From NCBI RefSeq assembly GCF_017356245.1, contig NZ_JAFMZZ010000001.1, positions 1,569,698-1,633,697 on the forward strand: a stretch of DNA of 64,000 bases, in the 5' to 3' direction. The stretch is from Bordetella petrii. Lineage in GTDB: Bacteria; Pseudomonadota; Gammaproteobacteria; Burkholderiales; Burkholderiaceae_B. The position numbers were made by a program, and so were the translations under genes. Positions 49,465 through 58,308 of this stretch are shown here, one piece after another; position 1 is the stretch's first letter; the number at the start of each line of letters is the position of its first letter. The notes beneath the pieces were generated by a model, which had not been told where the DNA came from, searched no databases, and saw nothing but the letters and a program-made list of their open reading frames with translations.

Positions 49465-51483
49465 TCAGGCGCGCGCGGCTGCGCGCTCGTCCAGGGATGA
49501 CAGCGGCGGCAGGTCGGCATAGCGCTGGCTCAGTTGCGCGTAGATGCGCTCGATGTCGGCCGCGCCGCCGTCCGCGGGCGGCGCGGTGCCGGCCAGCGCG
49601 GCGAACATCTGGTGCTTCACGAAATGCCGCCAGCTGACCGGCAGGGCCGCCATGATCCGCGTCATGGCGTCATAGCGCGGGGTGGTCCAGATGCTTTCGA
49701 AGCGTGACCGTCCCGGACCGTAGTCGAAATGCTGCTGGCTGCCGCGCTCGCCGCCGCGCAAGGCGCGCGTGGCGGCCTCGTCTACCGTCAGGTCGTCGCG
49801 CACCACCACGCCGTAGGCGTCGCGGGCCCGCTGCGGCGATACAAAGCCGCAGCGCACGTCATCCAGCACTTTTTCCTCGGGGCGCTCGTACGGATGGCCG
49901 TAGCCGCCGCCCGCCGGCCCCTGCAGGCGGATGACGTCGCCCGGGGCGCAATTGACCAGGTCGCTGTTGCGCAGTTCTTCGGGGTGTTCGGAATCGGGGT
50001 TCTTGATAAAGCGCGAGTTGGCGCCCGCCTTGCCGCCCACCACGCCCCAGGCCGCCAGTTCCGAGCGGTTGCGGTTGCGCGCGGTGACCACGCCGTTGGG
50101 CGCCAGCACCTTGAATTCCATTGTGGCGGCGTTGCCGCCGCGCAGCCGGCCCGCCCCGCCGGTGTCGGGTACCAGCCCGTAGCGGATGATCTCGATGGGC
50201 ACTTCGGCTTCGTTGATTTCCACGGGGGTGTTTTTCAGGAAAGCGTTGTTCGCGCCGCAGCCTTCCACGCCGTCGTATTCCGGCCCGCCGCCGGCGCCGC
50301 CGCCGCACGGCCCGATCGAGGACAGCACCTGGCGGCCTTCGCGCGTGGCCGTCTTGACGTTGAGCAGGGTCGAGCCGCCGGCCGGGCAGGCGGGCAGGCG
50401 GTCGGGCAGGGCGCGGTTGAATACGCCGAACGTGCAGGCCTGGATGACCGCGGCCATCAGGCTGCGCATGCCCACCGCGGCGGGGGCGTGCGGATTGACC
50501 ACCGAGCCCTCGGGCAGCACGGCGCTCATGGGCCGCACCGAGCCGGCGTTGAGCACGTTGCGCGGCGCCAGGGTGTGCATGACGTAGATGAGGCCTACCG
50601 TGATGACGGAATGGTGCCCGTCGCCGCCGGTGGGCACGTTCAGCGACGAGGCGACCTGCGGGTCGCTGCCGGTGAAGTCCAGCTCCAGCTCGTCGCCGCG
50701 CACCCGCAGGGTGATGTGGATGCGGCACGGATAGCCGCCCACCGAATCTTCGTCGGCGTATTCGGAAAACTCGTACTCGCCGTCGGGCATGTCGCGTATC
50801 AGGGCGCGCGTTTGCTGCTCGGCGTAGTCCAGAATGGATTCGGCGCCCTGCATGAATTCTTCCACGCCGAAGCGGTCGATAATTTCATGCACTTTGCGCT
50901 CGCCCACATTCAGGGCAGCGATCTGCGCGTTGAGGTCGCCGTGGTTCTGGTCGGGCATGCGCACGTTCACCTGCATGATGCGCAGCAGCTTTTCGTCGAT
51001 GACGCCGTCGCGCATCAGCAGCATGGGCGGGATGCGCAGCCCTTCCTGGTGCACTTCGGTCAGTGTGCGCGACAGCGAGGCGGGCACGGCGCCGCCCATG
51101 TCGGTGTTGTGGATGTGCGTGCCCACGAAGCACACCAGCCTGCCGTCGCGGAACACCGGCTTCCACACATGCATGTCGGGGGTGTGGGTGGCCACGTAGC
51201 CGCTGTAGGGGTCGTTGGTCAGGTAGATGTCGCCTTCGCGGTAGTCGTCGAACATGGCGATCACCCGGCCGTAGTCCAGGCCGGTGTACCAGGTGGCGCC
51301 GAAGGTCTTGGGCGAAGCGAAGGTCTTGCCCGACGGCGTCATCAGCTGGGCCGAGAAGTCTTCGGTTTCTTTCACGAAGGTGGAATAGGCCGTGCGCATC
51401 AGCGTGTAGCCCATGGCCTCGGCCGCGGCCGTGCAGTGGTTGGCCAGCACCTGCAGGCGGAAATTGTCGACGGTCTTGGTCAC
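49465..51483 (-). CDS. hyuB: Hydantoinase B/oxoprolinase family protein
   Basis: A 672-residue protein. The start is GTG at 51483 (AAGGAGCC upstream), overlapping the HyuA stop by four bases. The N-terminus has the family's FRLQVLANHCTAAAEAMGYTLMRTAYSTF. GPCGGGAGGGPEYDGVEG and GYGHPYERPEEKV are further conserved glycine-rich parts. With HyuA it forms an ATP-dependent hydrolase of hydantoins, N-methylhydantoin or 5-oxoproline. The substrate is discussed under the operon finding. Confidence 0.93.
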   Translation of the reverse strand: MTKTVDNFRLQVLANHCTAAAEAMGYTLMRTAYSTFVKETEDFSAQLMTPSGKTFASPKTFGATWYTGLDYGRVIAMFDDYREGDIYLTNDPYSGYVATHTPDMHVWKPVFRDGRLVCFVGTHIHNTDMGGAVPASLSRTLTEVHQEGLRIPPMLLMRDGVIDEKLLRIMQVNVRMPDQNHGDLNAQIAALNVGERKVHEIIDRFGVEEFMQGAESILDYAEQQTRALIRDMPDGEYEFSEYADEDSVGGYPCRIHITLRVRGDELELDFTGSDPQVASSLNVPTGGDGHHSVITVGLIYVMHTLAPRNVLNAGSVRPMSAVLPEGSVVNPHAPAAVGMRSLMAAVIQACTFGVFNRALPDRLPACPAGGSTLLNVKTATREGRQVLSSIGPCGGGAGGGPEYDGVEGCGANNAFLKNTPVEINEAEVPIEIIRYGLVPDTGGAGRLRGGNAATMEFKVLAPNGVVTARNRNRSELAAWGVVGGKAGANSRFIKNPDSEHPEELRNSDLVNCAPGDVIRLQGPAGGGYGHPYERPEEKVLDDVRCGFVSPQRARDAYGVVVRDDLTVDEAATRALRGGERGSQQHFDYGPGRSRFESIWTTPRYDAMTRIMAALPVSWRHFVKHQMFAALAGTAPPADGGAADIERIYAQLSQRYADLPPLSSLDERAAARA

Positions 51484-53531
51484 GACTCGGCTCCTTCGGA
51501 AGTGATGCGCAGGTTGGCGAATTCGTCGACTCGGCAGGCATAGCCGCCGGGAATCACCGTGGTGCAGTCGTCCTGCGTGATGATCGCCGGGCCGGCCAGC
51601 TGCTGGCCGGCGTGCAGCGCCGTGCGGCTGAACAGGCCGACTTCGCGGAAGCCGCCGTCCAGCCATACGCGCAGCGAACGCTCGGGCTGCGGCGTGCCGG
51701 AGCGCAGCTCATGGCGCGGGAAGCGCGGCTTGTCGCTGCTGCCCGAGATCACCACGCGCAGGCTCACGATCTGCACGGGGGCGTGTTCGTCGGCATGCCC
51801 GTACAGGCGGCGGTGCATGGCATGGAAGGCAGCGGCCACCGCCGCCACGTCGCCGTCCGCCACGTGCGCCGGGTCCAGCACGGTGTCGATTTCATACGAC
51901 TGGCCGCGGTAGCGCATTTCGGCGGAATACAGCAGTTCGGCCTGGTCGATGTGGCCCTGTTCCTGCATCAGCCACGCTTGCGCGCGCTGGCGCAGTACGG
52001 CGAATTCGTCGCGCACGGCCTGCAGGTTGGTCGGATTCAGGTCGACGTAGACGGTTTTCAGGAAATCGCTCTTCAGGTCGGCGATCAGGCCGCCCAGGGC
52101 GCTGAGCGTGCCGGGCGAGGGCGGCACGATGATTTCCTTGACCTTGATTTCGCGCGCCAGAAAGCAGCCCAGCATGGGGCCGGCCCCGCCGAACGCCAGC
52201 ACGGCGTATTCGCGCGGGTCGATGCCGTAGCGCGACACCAGCCCGCTGACTTCGGTGTACATGCCGGACACGGCGATCTGGATGATGGCCTCGGCGGTTT
52301 CTTCGATGCCGCGGCCGAGCCGGGTGGCGAGTTCGCCGACCGCCTTGCGCGAGGCGTCGGCATCCACGGCCACGGCCTGGTAGCCCAGGTCGGAATGCCC
52401 GACCAGGCCGCAGCAGACAAAGGCGTCGGTAATGGTGGCGCGCGTGCCGCCGCGCCGGTAGCAGGCCGGCCCGGGCCGCGAGCCGGCGCTTTCGGGGCCG
52501 ACTTTCAGCACGCCCAGCGGATCGACCCAGGCGATGGAGCCGCCGCCTTCGCCCACCGACGACACCGACACCGAGGGGATGTGGATCTGGAAATCGCCGA
52601 TCAGCTCGCCCACGCCATATTGCGGCTTGCCGTCGACGATGACGGCGATGTCGGCGCTGGTGCCGCCGATGTCCAGGCTGAGGCAGCGCGGCACGCCCGC
52701 GGTGGCGGCGACGTGGCTGGCGCCGATTACCCCGGCGGCGGTGCCCGACAGGATCATCTGCACGCAGTCGCGCTTGCCCTGCTCGGCGGTCATGACGCCG
52801 CCATTGGACTTGGTCAGGCGCGGTTCCGGCTTGACGCCGGCGTTTTTCAGGACGCTTTGCAGCGAGCCCAGGTAGTGCGCGACGCGCGGCTGCACGTAGC
52901 CGCCGATGACGGCCGTGACCGTGCGCTCGTATTCGCGGATGATGGGCCAGGTTTCGCTCGAGCACGACACCGGCAGGCCGGGCGCGATCGATTGCACGAT
53001 TTCCTTGGCGCGCAGTTCGTGGGCCGGGTTGCGGTAGGCATGCAGCAGGGAAATGACAATGCCTTCGGCGCCGGCCTCGCGCGCCTGCTCGACGGCGCGG
53101 CAGACGCTGGCTTCGTCCAGCGGCTTGCGCGCGGATCCGTCCGGCGCCATGCGCTCGGCAATGCCGAAGACCATGCTGCGCTTGATCAGGGGCTCGGGGC
53201 GGCGCGACAGCAGGTGGTACATGTCGGGCGTTTTCAGGCGCGCCATTTCCAGAACGTCGCAGAAGTTCTCGGTGGTGAACAGGGCCAGCTTCAGGCCCTT
53301 GCGCTGGATGACGGTGTTGATGCCCACCGTGGTGCCGTGCGTGAAGTAGCTGATCTGCCCGGGCTGGATGCCGTAGCGCTCGCCCAGCATGCGCACCCCG
53401 GCGATGACTTCTTCGCCCGGCTGGTCCGGGCGCGAGAATACTTTCAGGCTCTTGATTTCGCCGCTGTCTTCGTCGAACACGGCGAAGTCGGTGAACGACC
53501 CCCCGATGTCTACGCCTACTCTGTACCCCAT
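51480..53531 (-). CDS. hyuA: Hydantoinase A/oxoprolinase family ATPase subunit
   Basis: A 683-residue protein. MGYRVGVDIGGSFTDFAV and LSLDIGGTSADIAV are the two phosphate-binding motifs of the actin-like ATPase fold. FTHGTTVGINTVIQRKG, TKSNGGVMTAEQG and AFGGAGPMLGC are family signatures. The ATG at 53531 has GGGAGC upstream; a longer frame to 53585 is unsupported. It couples ATP hydrolysis to ring opening by HyuB. It is first in the leftward operon, divergent from the IclR regulator. Confidence 0.94.
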   Translation of the reverse strand: MGYRVGVDIGGSFTDFAVFDEDSGEIKSLKVFSRPDQPGEEVIAGVRMLGERYGIQPGQISYFTHGTTVGINTVIQRKGLKLALFTTENFCDVLEMARLKTPDMYHLLSRRPEPLIKRSMVFGIAERMAPDGSARKPLDEASVCRAVEQAREAGAEGIVISLLHAYRNPAHELRAKEIVQSIAPGLPVSCSSETWPIIREYERTVTAVIGGYVQPRVAHYLGSLQSVLKNAGVKPEPRLTKSNGGVMTAEQGKRDCVQMILSGTAAGVIGASHVAATAGVPRCLSLDIGGTSADIAVIVDGKPQYGVGELIGDFQIHIPSVSVSSVGEGGGSIAWVDPLGVLKVGPESAGSRPGPACYRRGGTRATITDAFVCCGLVGHSDLGYQAVAVDADASRKAVGELATRLGRGIEETAEAIIQIAVSGMYTEVSGLVSRYGIDPREYAVLAFGGAGPMLGCFLAREIKVKEIIVPPSPGTLSALGGLIADLKSDFLKTVYVDLNPTNLQAVRDEFAVLRQRAQAWLMQEQGHIDQAELLYSAEMRYRGQSYEIDTVLDPAHVADGDVAAVAAAFHAMHRRLYGHADEHAPVQIVSLRVVISGSSDKPRFPRHELRSGTPQPERSLRVWLDGGFREVGLFSRTALHAGQQLAGPAIITQDDCTTVIPGGYACRVDEFANLRITSEGAES

Positions 53532-53597
53532 GAGTGCTCCCAATCTGCGCCGAAGAGCCCGGAATCTGCTTGCGGGCTCGTGCAAAGCCGGCTATGA

Positions 53598-53614
53598 TGT
53601 TCACTAGATGAACA
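53598..53614. promoter_or_regulatory. Candidate IclR operator
   Basis: TGTTCA-CTAGA-TGAACA is a perfect 6-base inverted repeat with a 5-base spacer, located in the 104 bases between divergent hyuA and iclR starts. IclR regulators bind palindromes of this kind in such gaps. Confidence 0.5.
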
Positions 53615-53635
53615 AATATTTCATACAGTGGTCAA

Positions 53636-54283
53636 ATGAATGATAATAGGTCGGTCCAGAGGTGTCTAGCCGTGCTGCGCAGTTTTCGCGGCGGCCCCGG
53701 GCAATCCCTGACTGCGCTGTCCCGGTCGGTGGATCTGCCGCACTCGACGGTGCTGCGCCTGCTGAACACGCTGCAAAGCGAGGGCTATGTGCGCAAAGAA
53801 GGCACGCTGTGGTCGCTGACGCCGCAATTGCTTGAAATCGGCTTCGCCGCGCTGGCGAACACGGGGGTCAACGACCTGATCCAGGCGTCTTTGCAGGCGC
53901 TGGCCGACAGCTGTTCGGGCACGGTGAACATCGGCGAAAAAAGCAAGGACGAGGCCATCATCATCGCGCGCGCCAGTTCTGAATCCGAGCGCCGCAAGAT
54001 CCTGGTGGTGAACCTGCGCGTGGGTAATTCGCTGGGGCCGAAGTCGGCCCTGGGTTCGGCGCTGGACCTGCCGGAAGACGAATGGTCCATTGCGCTGTAC
54101 GCCGATCGCAAGGTCACCACGATCGGCATATCGCTGTTCACCGGGCCGGTGCGCAGTTTGTCGCTGGGGCTGTCCGTCAACGACGAAGATTATTCGCGGC
54201 AGCGTATCGAAAGCGAACTGCTGCCCGAACTGCGCGCCAAGCGCGATGAGATCCGGCGCCTGATGCGCCTGGGCGAAGTCTAG
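53636..54283 (+). CDS. IclR family transcriptional regulator
   Basis: A 215-residue regulator, short for the family (usually ~250). Residues ~5-60 are the winged HTH (SLTALSRSVDLPHSTVLRLLNTL). The ligand-binding domain is recognisable (IGEKSKDEAIIIARASSES, then GNSLGPKSALGSALDL) but the usual C-terminal C-G-x-x-x-x-A motif is changed. It is divergent from the hydantoinase operon and probably represses or activates it in response to the substrate. Confidence 0.9.
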   Translation: MNDNRSVQRCLAVLRSFRGGPGQSLTALSRSVDLPHSTVLRLLNTLQSEGYVRKEGTLWSLTPQLLEIGFAALANTGVNDLIQASLQALADSCSGTVNIGEKSKDEAIIIARASSESERRKILVVNLRVGNSLGPKSALGSALDLPEDEWSIALYADRKVTTIGISLFTGPVRSLSLGLSVNDEDYSRQRIESELLPELRAKRDEIRRLMRLGEV

Positions 54284-54299
54284 GCGGCGGCGCCTGGCA

Positions 54300-54614
54300 T
54301 CAGGCCGGGCGCGCCGCGCCGCATTGCCAGCATGTGCTGAACTGGGGCTCCAGCCATTCGCCGCAATCATCGCAGTGCCAGTGGGGCCGCGCGCCGCCAC
54401 CGCCATCGGCGTGCCCCTCGATGATGCGCATGGCGGCATCTCTGTCGCGCTCGTCTTCCAGCCACAGGTTGGGGCCGCACTGGTCCACCGGAATTTCTCC
54501 CGCGCCTCCTTGCAGGTACTGGCCGGTGATGTGGCAGGCAATGCCCGCTTGTTCCAGCAGATTGGCCCAATGCTGGCCAAGCAGCATGTCGGGCGCGCGT
54601 ACCAGTCGGATCAT
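54300..54614 (-). CDS. DUF2007 (putative signal-transducing) protein with C-terminal zinc ribbon
   Basis: A 104-residue protein. The N-terminal ~65 residues have the DUF2007 fold: MIRLVRAPDMLLGQHWANLL, EQAGIACHI, GPNLWLEDERD. The C-terminus has CDDCGEWLEPQFSTCWQCG, a four-cysteine zinc ribbon. The ribosome site is CGGAGGCACCG. The function is unknown; it is convergent with the IclR gene and divergent from the DsbA-like gene. Confidence 0.85.
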   Translation of the reverse strand: MIRLVRAPDMLLGQHWANLLEQAGIACHITGQYLQGGAGEIPVDQCGPNLWLEDERDRDAAMRIIEGHADGGGGARPHWHCDDCGEWLEPQFSTCWQCGAARPA

Positions 54615-54735
54615 CGGTGCCTCCGGGCGATGGGCAATGGTTCATCATAATGGCTGCCGGGCGGGCGTACACTCACCGGATCGAGGGCCGCATTGCATTG
54701 CCAGGACAGGCCCGCCGCATTTTCCGGAGCAATCC

Positions 54736-55386
54736 ATGAACAAAGTGAAGATCGATTTCGTGTCCGACGTGGCGTGCCCCTGGTGCGCGGTGGGCCTGGG
54801 CGGGCTGCTGGCCGCCATCGACCGCATCGGGCCCGAGGCCGGGTTCGAGATCCACATGCAGCCGTTCGAGCTGAACCCCGACATGCCCAAGGGCGGGCAG
54901 AACACGGGCGAGCGGCTGATGAAGAAGTACGGCTTCGACAAGCCGCGGCTGCAGGAAAACCGCAAGGTGATCGCCGAGCGCGCCGCGGCCGTGGACATGC
55001 CCATGCGCCAGACCGACGACAGCCGCTCGTACAACACGTTCGATGCGCACCGGCTGCTGCATTGGGCGGGCACGCTCGGCCAGGCGCAGCAGATCGCGCT
55101 CAAGCGCAGCCTGCTGAAAACCTACCATTTCGACAACCTGGATACCGGCGAGGCCGATGTGCTGGCGCAGGCCGCGCGCGACGCGGGGCTGGATGCCGAC
55201 GCGGCGCGAGAGGTGGTGGAATCGGGCCGCTATGCCGACGAGGTGCGCGCCGCGCAGGGCAAATGGCGCGACCTGGGTATTTCATCGGTGCCGTCGGTGA
55301 TCATCAACGACCAATACCTGGTGTCCGGCGGGCAGCCGCCCGAGGTGTTCGAACAGGCGCTGCGCCAGGTGGCCGCGGGCGGCTGA
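54736..55386 (+). CDS. DsbA-family FrnE-like thiol oxidoreductase
   Basis: A 216-residue cytoplasmic protein without a signal peptide. DFVSDVACPWCAVGLGGL has the C-P-W-C active site near residue 13-16. QPFELNPDMP(K) and GISSVPSVIIND with the cis-proline are FrnE/2-hydroxychromene isomerase-like landmarks. It likely catalyses dithiol-disulphide exchange in the cytosol under oxidative stress. The ATG at 54736 has CCGGAG upstream. Confidence 0.92.
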   Translation: MNKVKIDFVSDVACPWCAVGLGGLLAAIDRIGPEAGFEIHMQPFELNPDMPKGGQNTGERLMKKYGFDKPRLQENRKVIAERAAAVDMPMRQTDDSRSYNTFDAHRLLHWAGTLGQAQQIALKRSLLKTYHFDNLDTGEADVLAQAARDAGLDADAAREVVESGRYADEVRAAQGKWRDLGISSVPSVIINDQYLVSGGQPPEVFEQALRQVAAGG

Positions 55387-55406
55387 TCCGCGGCCGGCCG
55401 GCGGCC

Positions 55407-55928
55407 TCAAAGATGCCAGTCGATGGCCGGCACGGCGGCCAGCGCGCTTTCCTGCGCGCTTTGCCCGCTACTCAGATGCGCCACCAGGTCCATGGTGGTG
55501 GACCGGCGGGTCAGCATCAGGCAGGTCGCTTGCGTGGCGGCCACCCGGGTGGCGTGCCAGCATCCGGGCGCCATGCACAAGCCCTGTCCGGGCGCCACGG
55601 CGAAGGCCGCCAGCGTGGCCAGGTCCGGGCTGCCGTCCGGGGCGCCGCGGGCGACGATGTGGATGATCGGGCCGGTGAGCGGAACGATGGCCTGCTGGGT
55701 GCGCAAGTGCTTTTCCAGCTCGATGACGTGGCCGGTGTTGCGATAGTTGACCCACAGGATTTCCGCGTCGCCGTCCTGGCCCGGGTCGAACACATGTTCC
55801 CGCCAGAAATCGGTGGCCGGGTTGGTATAGGCGGGAATGGCCGGATCGGCGGGAAACGGCTTGCCCAGCATCCAGCCATAGGGGGCGAAAGCGTCGGCGG
55901 AAATGGGTTGGGCGCGCAGGCTGGGCAT
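55407..55928 (-). CDS. allA: Ureidoglycolate lyase (AllA family)
   Basis: A 173-residue cupin enzyme. It begins PSLRAQPISADAFAPYGWML, the typical AllA start, and carries the cupin core (HVIELEKHLRTQQAIVPLTG, then HIVARG, APGQGLCMAPGCWHATRV). It converts ureidoglycolate to glyoxylate and urea in allantoin catabolism. No other ureide gene is in the window, so it may act as an orphan or on a related ureido compound. ATG at 55928 chosen over the long upstream open frame. Confidence 0.85.
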   Translation of the reverse strand: MPSLRAQPISADAFAPYGWMLGKPFPADPAIPAYTNPATDFWREHVFDPGQDGDAEILWVNYRNTGHVIELEKHLRTQQAIVPLTGPIIHIVARGAPDGSPDLATLAAFAVAPGQGLCMAPGCWHATRVAATQATCLMLTRRSTTMDLVAHLSSGQSAQESALAAVPAIDWHL

Positions 55929-55990
55929 GGGGCGGGCTCGGTGGTGGCTGCAAGCCTGATTACACCCGATTCCGGGGCGGCGCGGCCCAA

Positions 55991-56012
55991 AGAAAACCGC
56001 CCCGAAGGGCGG
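55991..56012 (-). terminator. Leftward terminator after the 72-aa gene
   Basis: On the minus strand CCGCCC-TTCG-GGGCGG is followed by TTTTCTTT. It lies 20 bases after the stop of the small gene at 56032-56250. Confidence 0.85.
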
Positions 56013-56031
56013 CGGAAATAAGGTGAGGAGC

Positions 56032-56250
56032 CTAACTCGTTGTGTACAGCGTCGAGAGTAGCGACCCCGCATGACCATACGATTTCAGCTTCATTTGCCG
56101 CATGTACTCGAACAGTTCTTGCTCGGCCGATACGGGCGGGATCTTGCCCGGCTGCGACATCAGCTTCTTGGCAGCCTGCAGAGTGCGTTGCGCCCGCAAC
56201 TCGGCCGGACTGCATGGAAGACCCTCCCGCCTGGGGTGTAGGGGGTCCAT
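56032..56250 (-). CDS. Small hypothetical protein (72 aa)
   Basis: A 72-residue soluble protein with a good ribosome site (AAAGGAGTTCTT before ATG) and its own terminator. It is basic and helical (LRAQRTLQAAKKLMSQPGKI, then AEQELFEYMRQMKLKSYG). Not recognised. The gene and terminator look like an independent unit. Confidence 0.65.
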   Translation of the reverse strand: MDPLHPRREGLPCSPAELRAQRTLQAAKKLMSQPGKIPPVSAEQELFEYMRQMKLKSYGHAGSLLSTLYTTS

Positions 56251-56343
56251 AAGAACTCCTTTGAAACGCCGGCGACCTCGAGCGTCGCCGCTGGCAGCAT
56301 GATACTGAGCAATGCGCCAGGGGCTGAGTCAAGAAATGACAAT

Positions 56344-57321
56344 TCAATCCAGCGTGAGCCCTGCCTCTTTCGCCACCTTCTGCCATTTTGCGATCTCGGC
56401 TTTGCGGAACGTGTCCAGCTCGGCCGGCGTCGAGCCGATGGTTTCGGCGCCGATGCCTGCCAGCGCGGTGGCCACGGCGGGCTCTTTCAAGACATCGGCC
56501 AGGGCCGTGGAAACTTGTTGCAGAATGGCGGGCGGCGTGCCGGCCGGCGCGAACACGGCGTTCCACTCATATGATTCGTAGCCGGGCACGCCCGACTCGG
56601 CGATGGTGGGCAGGTCGGGCGCGGTGGACGAGCGGCTGGCGCCGCCCACGGCCAGCGCGCGCAGCTTGCCGTTTTTCACGTGCTGCCAGCCCGAGCCCAT
56701 CGACGCGAACATGACGGGAACTTGCCCGGCCATCACGTCCAGCATGGCCGGGCCGCCGCCCTTGTAGGCCACGTGCTCCAGGTGCGTGCCGGCCAGCAGG
56801 TTGAACAGCGCGCCCGCCAGGTGCTGCGCCGAGCCGGGGCCGGCCGAGGCGAAGTACACCGGATGCGCAGTGTCCTTGCCCTGCTTGATGACGTCGGCCA
56901 CGCTCTGGAACGGGGCGCTGGGCGTAACGACCAGCATGTTGGGCACGCGCAGCAGCAGCGACACCGGCGCGAAGTCCTTCAGCGTGTCGAACTGCATTTT
57001 GCTGTGCAGCGCCGGGTTCTGCGCATGGTTCGAGGCATCCAGCATCAGGGTGTAGCCGTCGGGCTGGGCCTTGGCCACGACCGCGCCGCCGATCATGCCG
57101 CCCGCGCCGCCGCGGTTCTCGATGACGACCGGCTGGCCCAGCTTGTCGGCCAGCCGCGGCCCGATCAGGCGCGCCACCATGTCCACGGTGCCGCCGGGCG
57201 GGTAGGTCACCACCAGAGTAATGGGCCGTTCGGGATAGGCGGCCCAGGCCGCCGAACTGGCCAGCAGCGTGGCGGCGGCGATCGCCGCCGCGCGGCGCGC
57301 GACGAAAGACAGAATAGTCAT
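56344..57321 (-). CDS. Bug-family periplasmic substrate-binding protein
   Basis: A 325-residue receptor with a signal peptide (AAAIAAATLLASSAAWA). PITLVVTYPPGGTVDMVARLI and VIENRGGAGGMIGG are the ligand-clasp motifs of Bug/TctC proteins. It overlaps the amidohydrolase stop by four bases, so the two are one operon; the receptor probably presents a lactone or carboxylate that the hydrolase opens. Confidence 0.93.
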   Translation of the reverse strand: MTILSFVARRAAAIAAATLLASSAAWAAYPERPITLVVTYPPGGTVDMVARLIGPRLADKLGQPVVIENRGGAGGMIGGAVVAKAQPDGYTLMLDASNHAQNPALHSKMQFDTLKDFAPVSLLLRVPNMLVVTPSAPFQSVADVIKQGKDTAHPVYFASAGPGSAQHLAGALFNLLAGTHLEHVAYKGGGPAMLDVMAGQVPVMFASMGSGWQHVKNGKLRALAVGGASRSSTAPDLPTIAESGVPGYESYEWNAVFAPAGTPPAILQQVSTALADVLKEPAVATALAGIGAETIGSTPAELDTFRKAEIAKWQKVAKEAGLTLD

Positions 57322-58166
57322 GGCTTGTCTCCTTGTATGCCAAATAGCGCCGACGGGGTGCCGGCCAGGATGATGCGCCGGGTCGCGCCGTCCGCCACCC
57401 AGTCATGCAGCCATTGGCAGGCCTGGGGGTAGTCGGCGTGGTGCCGGTTCTCGGTGTGCGGCCAGTCGCTGCCCCATAGCAGGCGGGCCGCGCTGAAAGC
57501 GTCCAGTAATTGCAGGGCGGCCTGGCGCCCTTGCGAGGCGCCCTCGGCGGCGGGCCAGATGCGGTAGGGGGCCGACAGCTTGACCCACACCAGGCCGCTG
57601 GCGGCCTGCTCCAGCAGGTAGCGAAAGCCCGGGTCGCGCACGCCCAGGGCCGGATCGGGCCGGCCGAAATGGTCGACCACCACGCGGCAGCCGGCCGCCA
57701 GCAGCGGCGCCAGCGCGTCGCGCAGGCGCTGGGCGGGGGTATGCACTTCCACGTGCCAGCCCAACTGGTTGACCTGGTGCAGCAGCGCCTGCCAGGCGGG
57801 CTGGTCCAGGCCGGGCGTGGGCAGGCCGAACAGGTTCAGCCGGATGCCGCGCACGCCGGCGCGGTGCATGGCGGTCAGTTCGTCCGGCTGTGCGCCGGGC
57901 GCCACTACCGCGACGCCGCGCAGGCGGCCGCCGGCCAGCGCCAGGGCCTCGAGCAGGTGGCGGTTGTCGGCGCCCAGGAAGCTGGGCTGCACCAGCACGC
58001 CATGCGACAGGCCATGGGCATCCAGCAGGCCCAGGTAGCCCGCCAGCGGCGCGTCGTAGTCCGGCGTATAGCGGCGCGCCGACTGCATGGCCAGGCCGCG
58101 CATGAACACGTGGGCATGGGTGTCGACCGCCAATGCAGCGGGGGCGGGGCGCGCGTCAGGGATCAA
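57318..58166 (-). CDS. Amidohydrolase family 2 (2-pyrone-4,6-dicarboxylate lactonase-like)
   Basis: A 282-residue TIM-barrel hydrolase. VDTHAHVF holds the metal-binding H-x-H, VVDHFGRPDP and WGSDWPHTE the further family motifs, as in LigI-type lactonases and related hydrolases. TTG at 58166 is the start, with GGAG 10 bases upstream. It lies at the head of the Bug operon and is divergent from the LysR regulator. The substrate is not determined. Confidence 0.88.
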   Translation of the reverse strand: MIPDARPAPAALAVDTHAHVFMRGLAMQSARRYTPDYDAPLAGYLGLLDAHGLSHGVLVQPSFLGADNRHLLEALALAGGRLRGVAVVAPGAQPDELTAMHRAGVRGIRLNLFGLPTPGLDQPAWQALLHQVNQLGWHVEVHTPAQRLRDALAPLLAAGCRVVVDHFGRPDPALGVRDPGFRYLLEQAASGLVWVKLSAPYRIWPAAEGASQGRQAALQLLDAFSAARLLWGSDWPHTENRHHADYPQACQWLHDWVADGATRRIILAGTPSALFGIQGDKP

Positions 58167-58308
58167 ACTGTCGGTCTCCGGGGCCGGCCGGCGCGCCGCC
58201 TGAAGGGGCGGGCCGCGGCGGGCATTCTGGTGGGGAATGGGCCGAATTCTAGGAGCCCGAGATATATTGATCTATGCTGGAAGAATTAATTATTCATATT
58301 GGATCGAT

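Noticed and set aside
51063..53597. 844-codon rightward open frame opposite hyuA/hyuB
   Set aside because: It is the shadow of two certain leftward genes in high-GC DNA; the translation is His/Arg/Gly-rich with no domain and no ribosome site.
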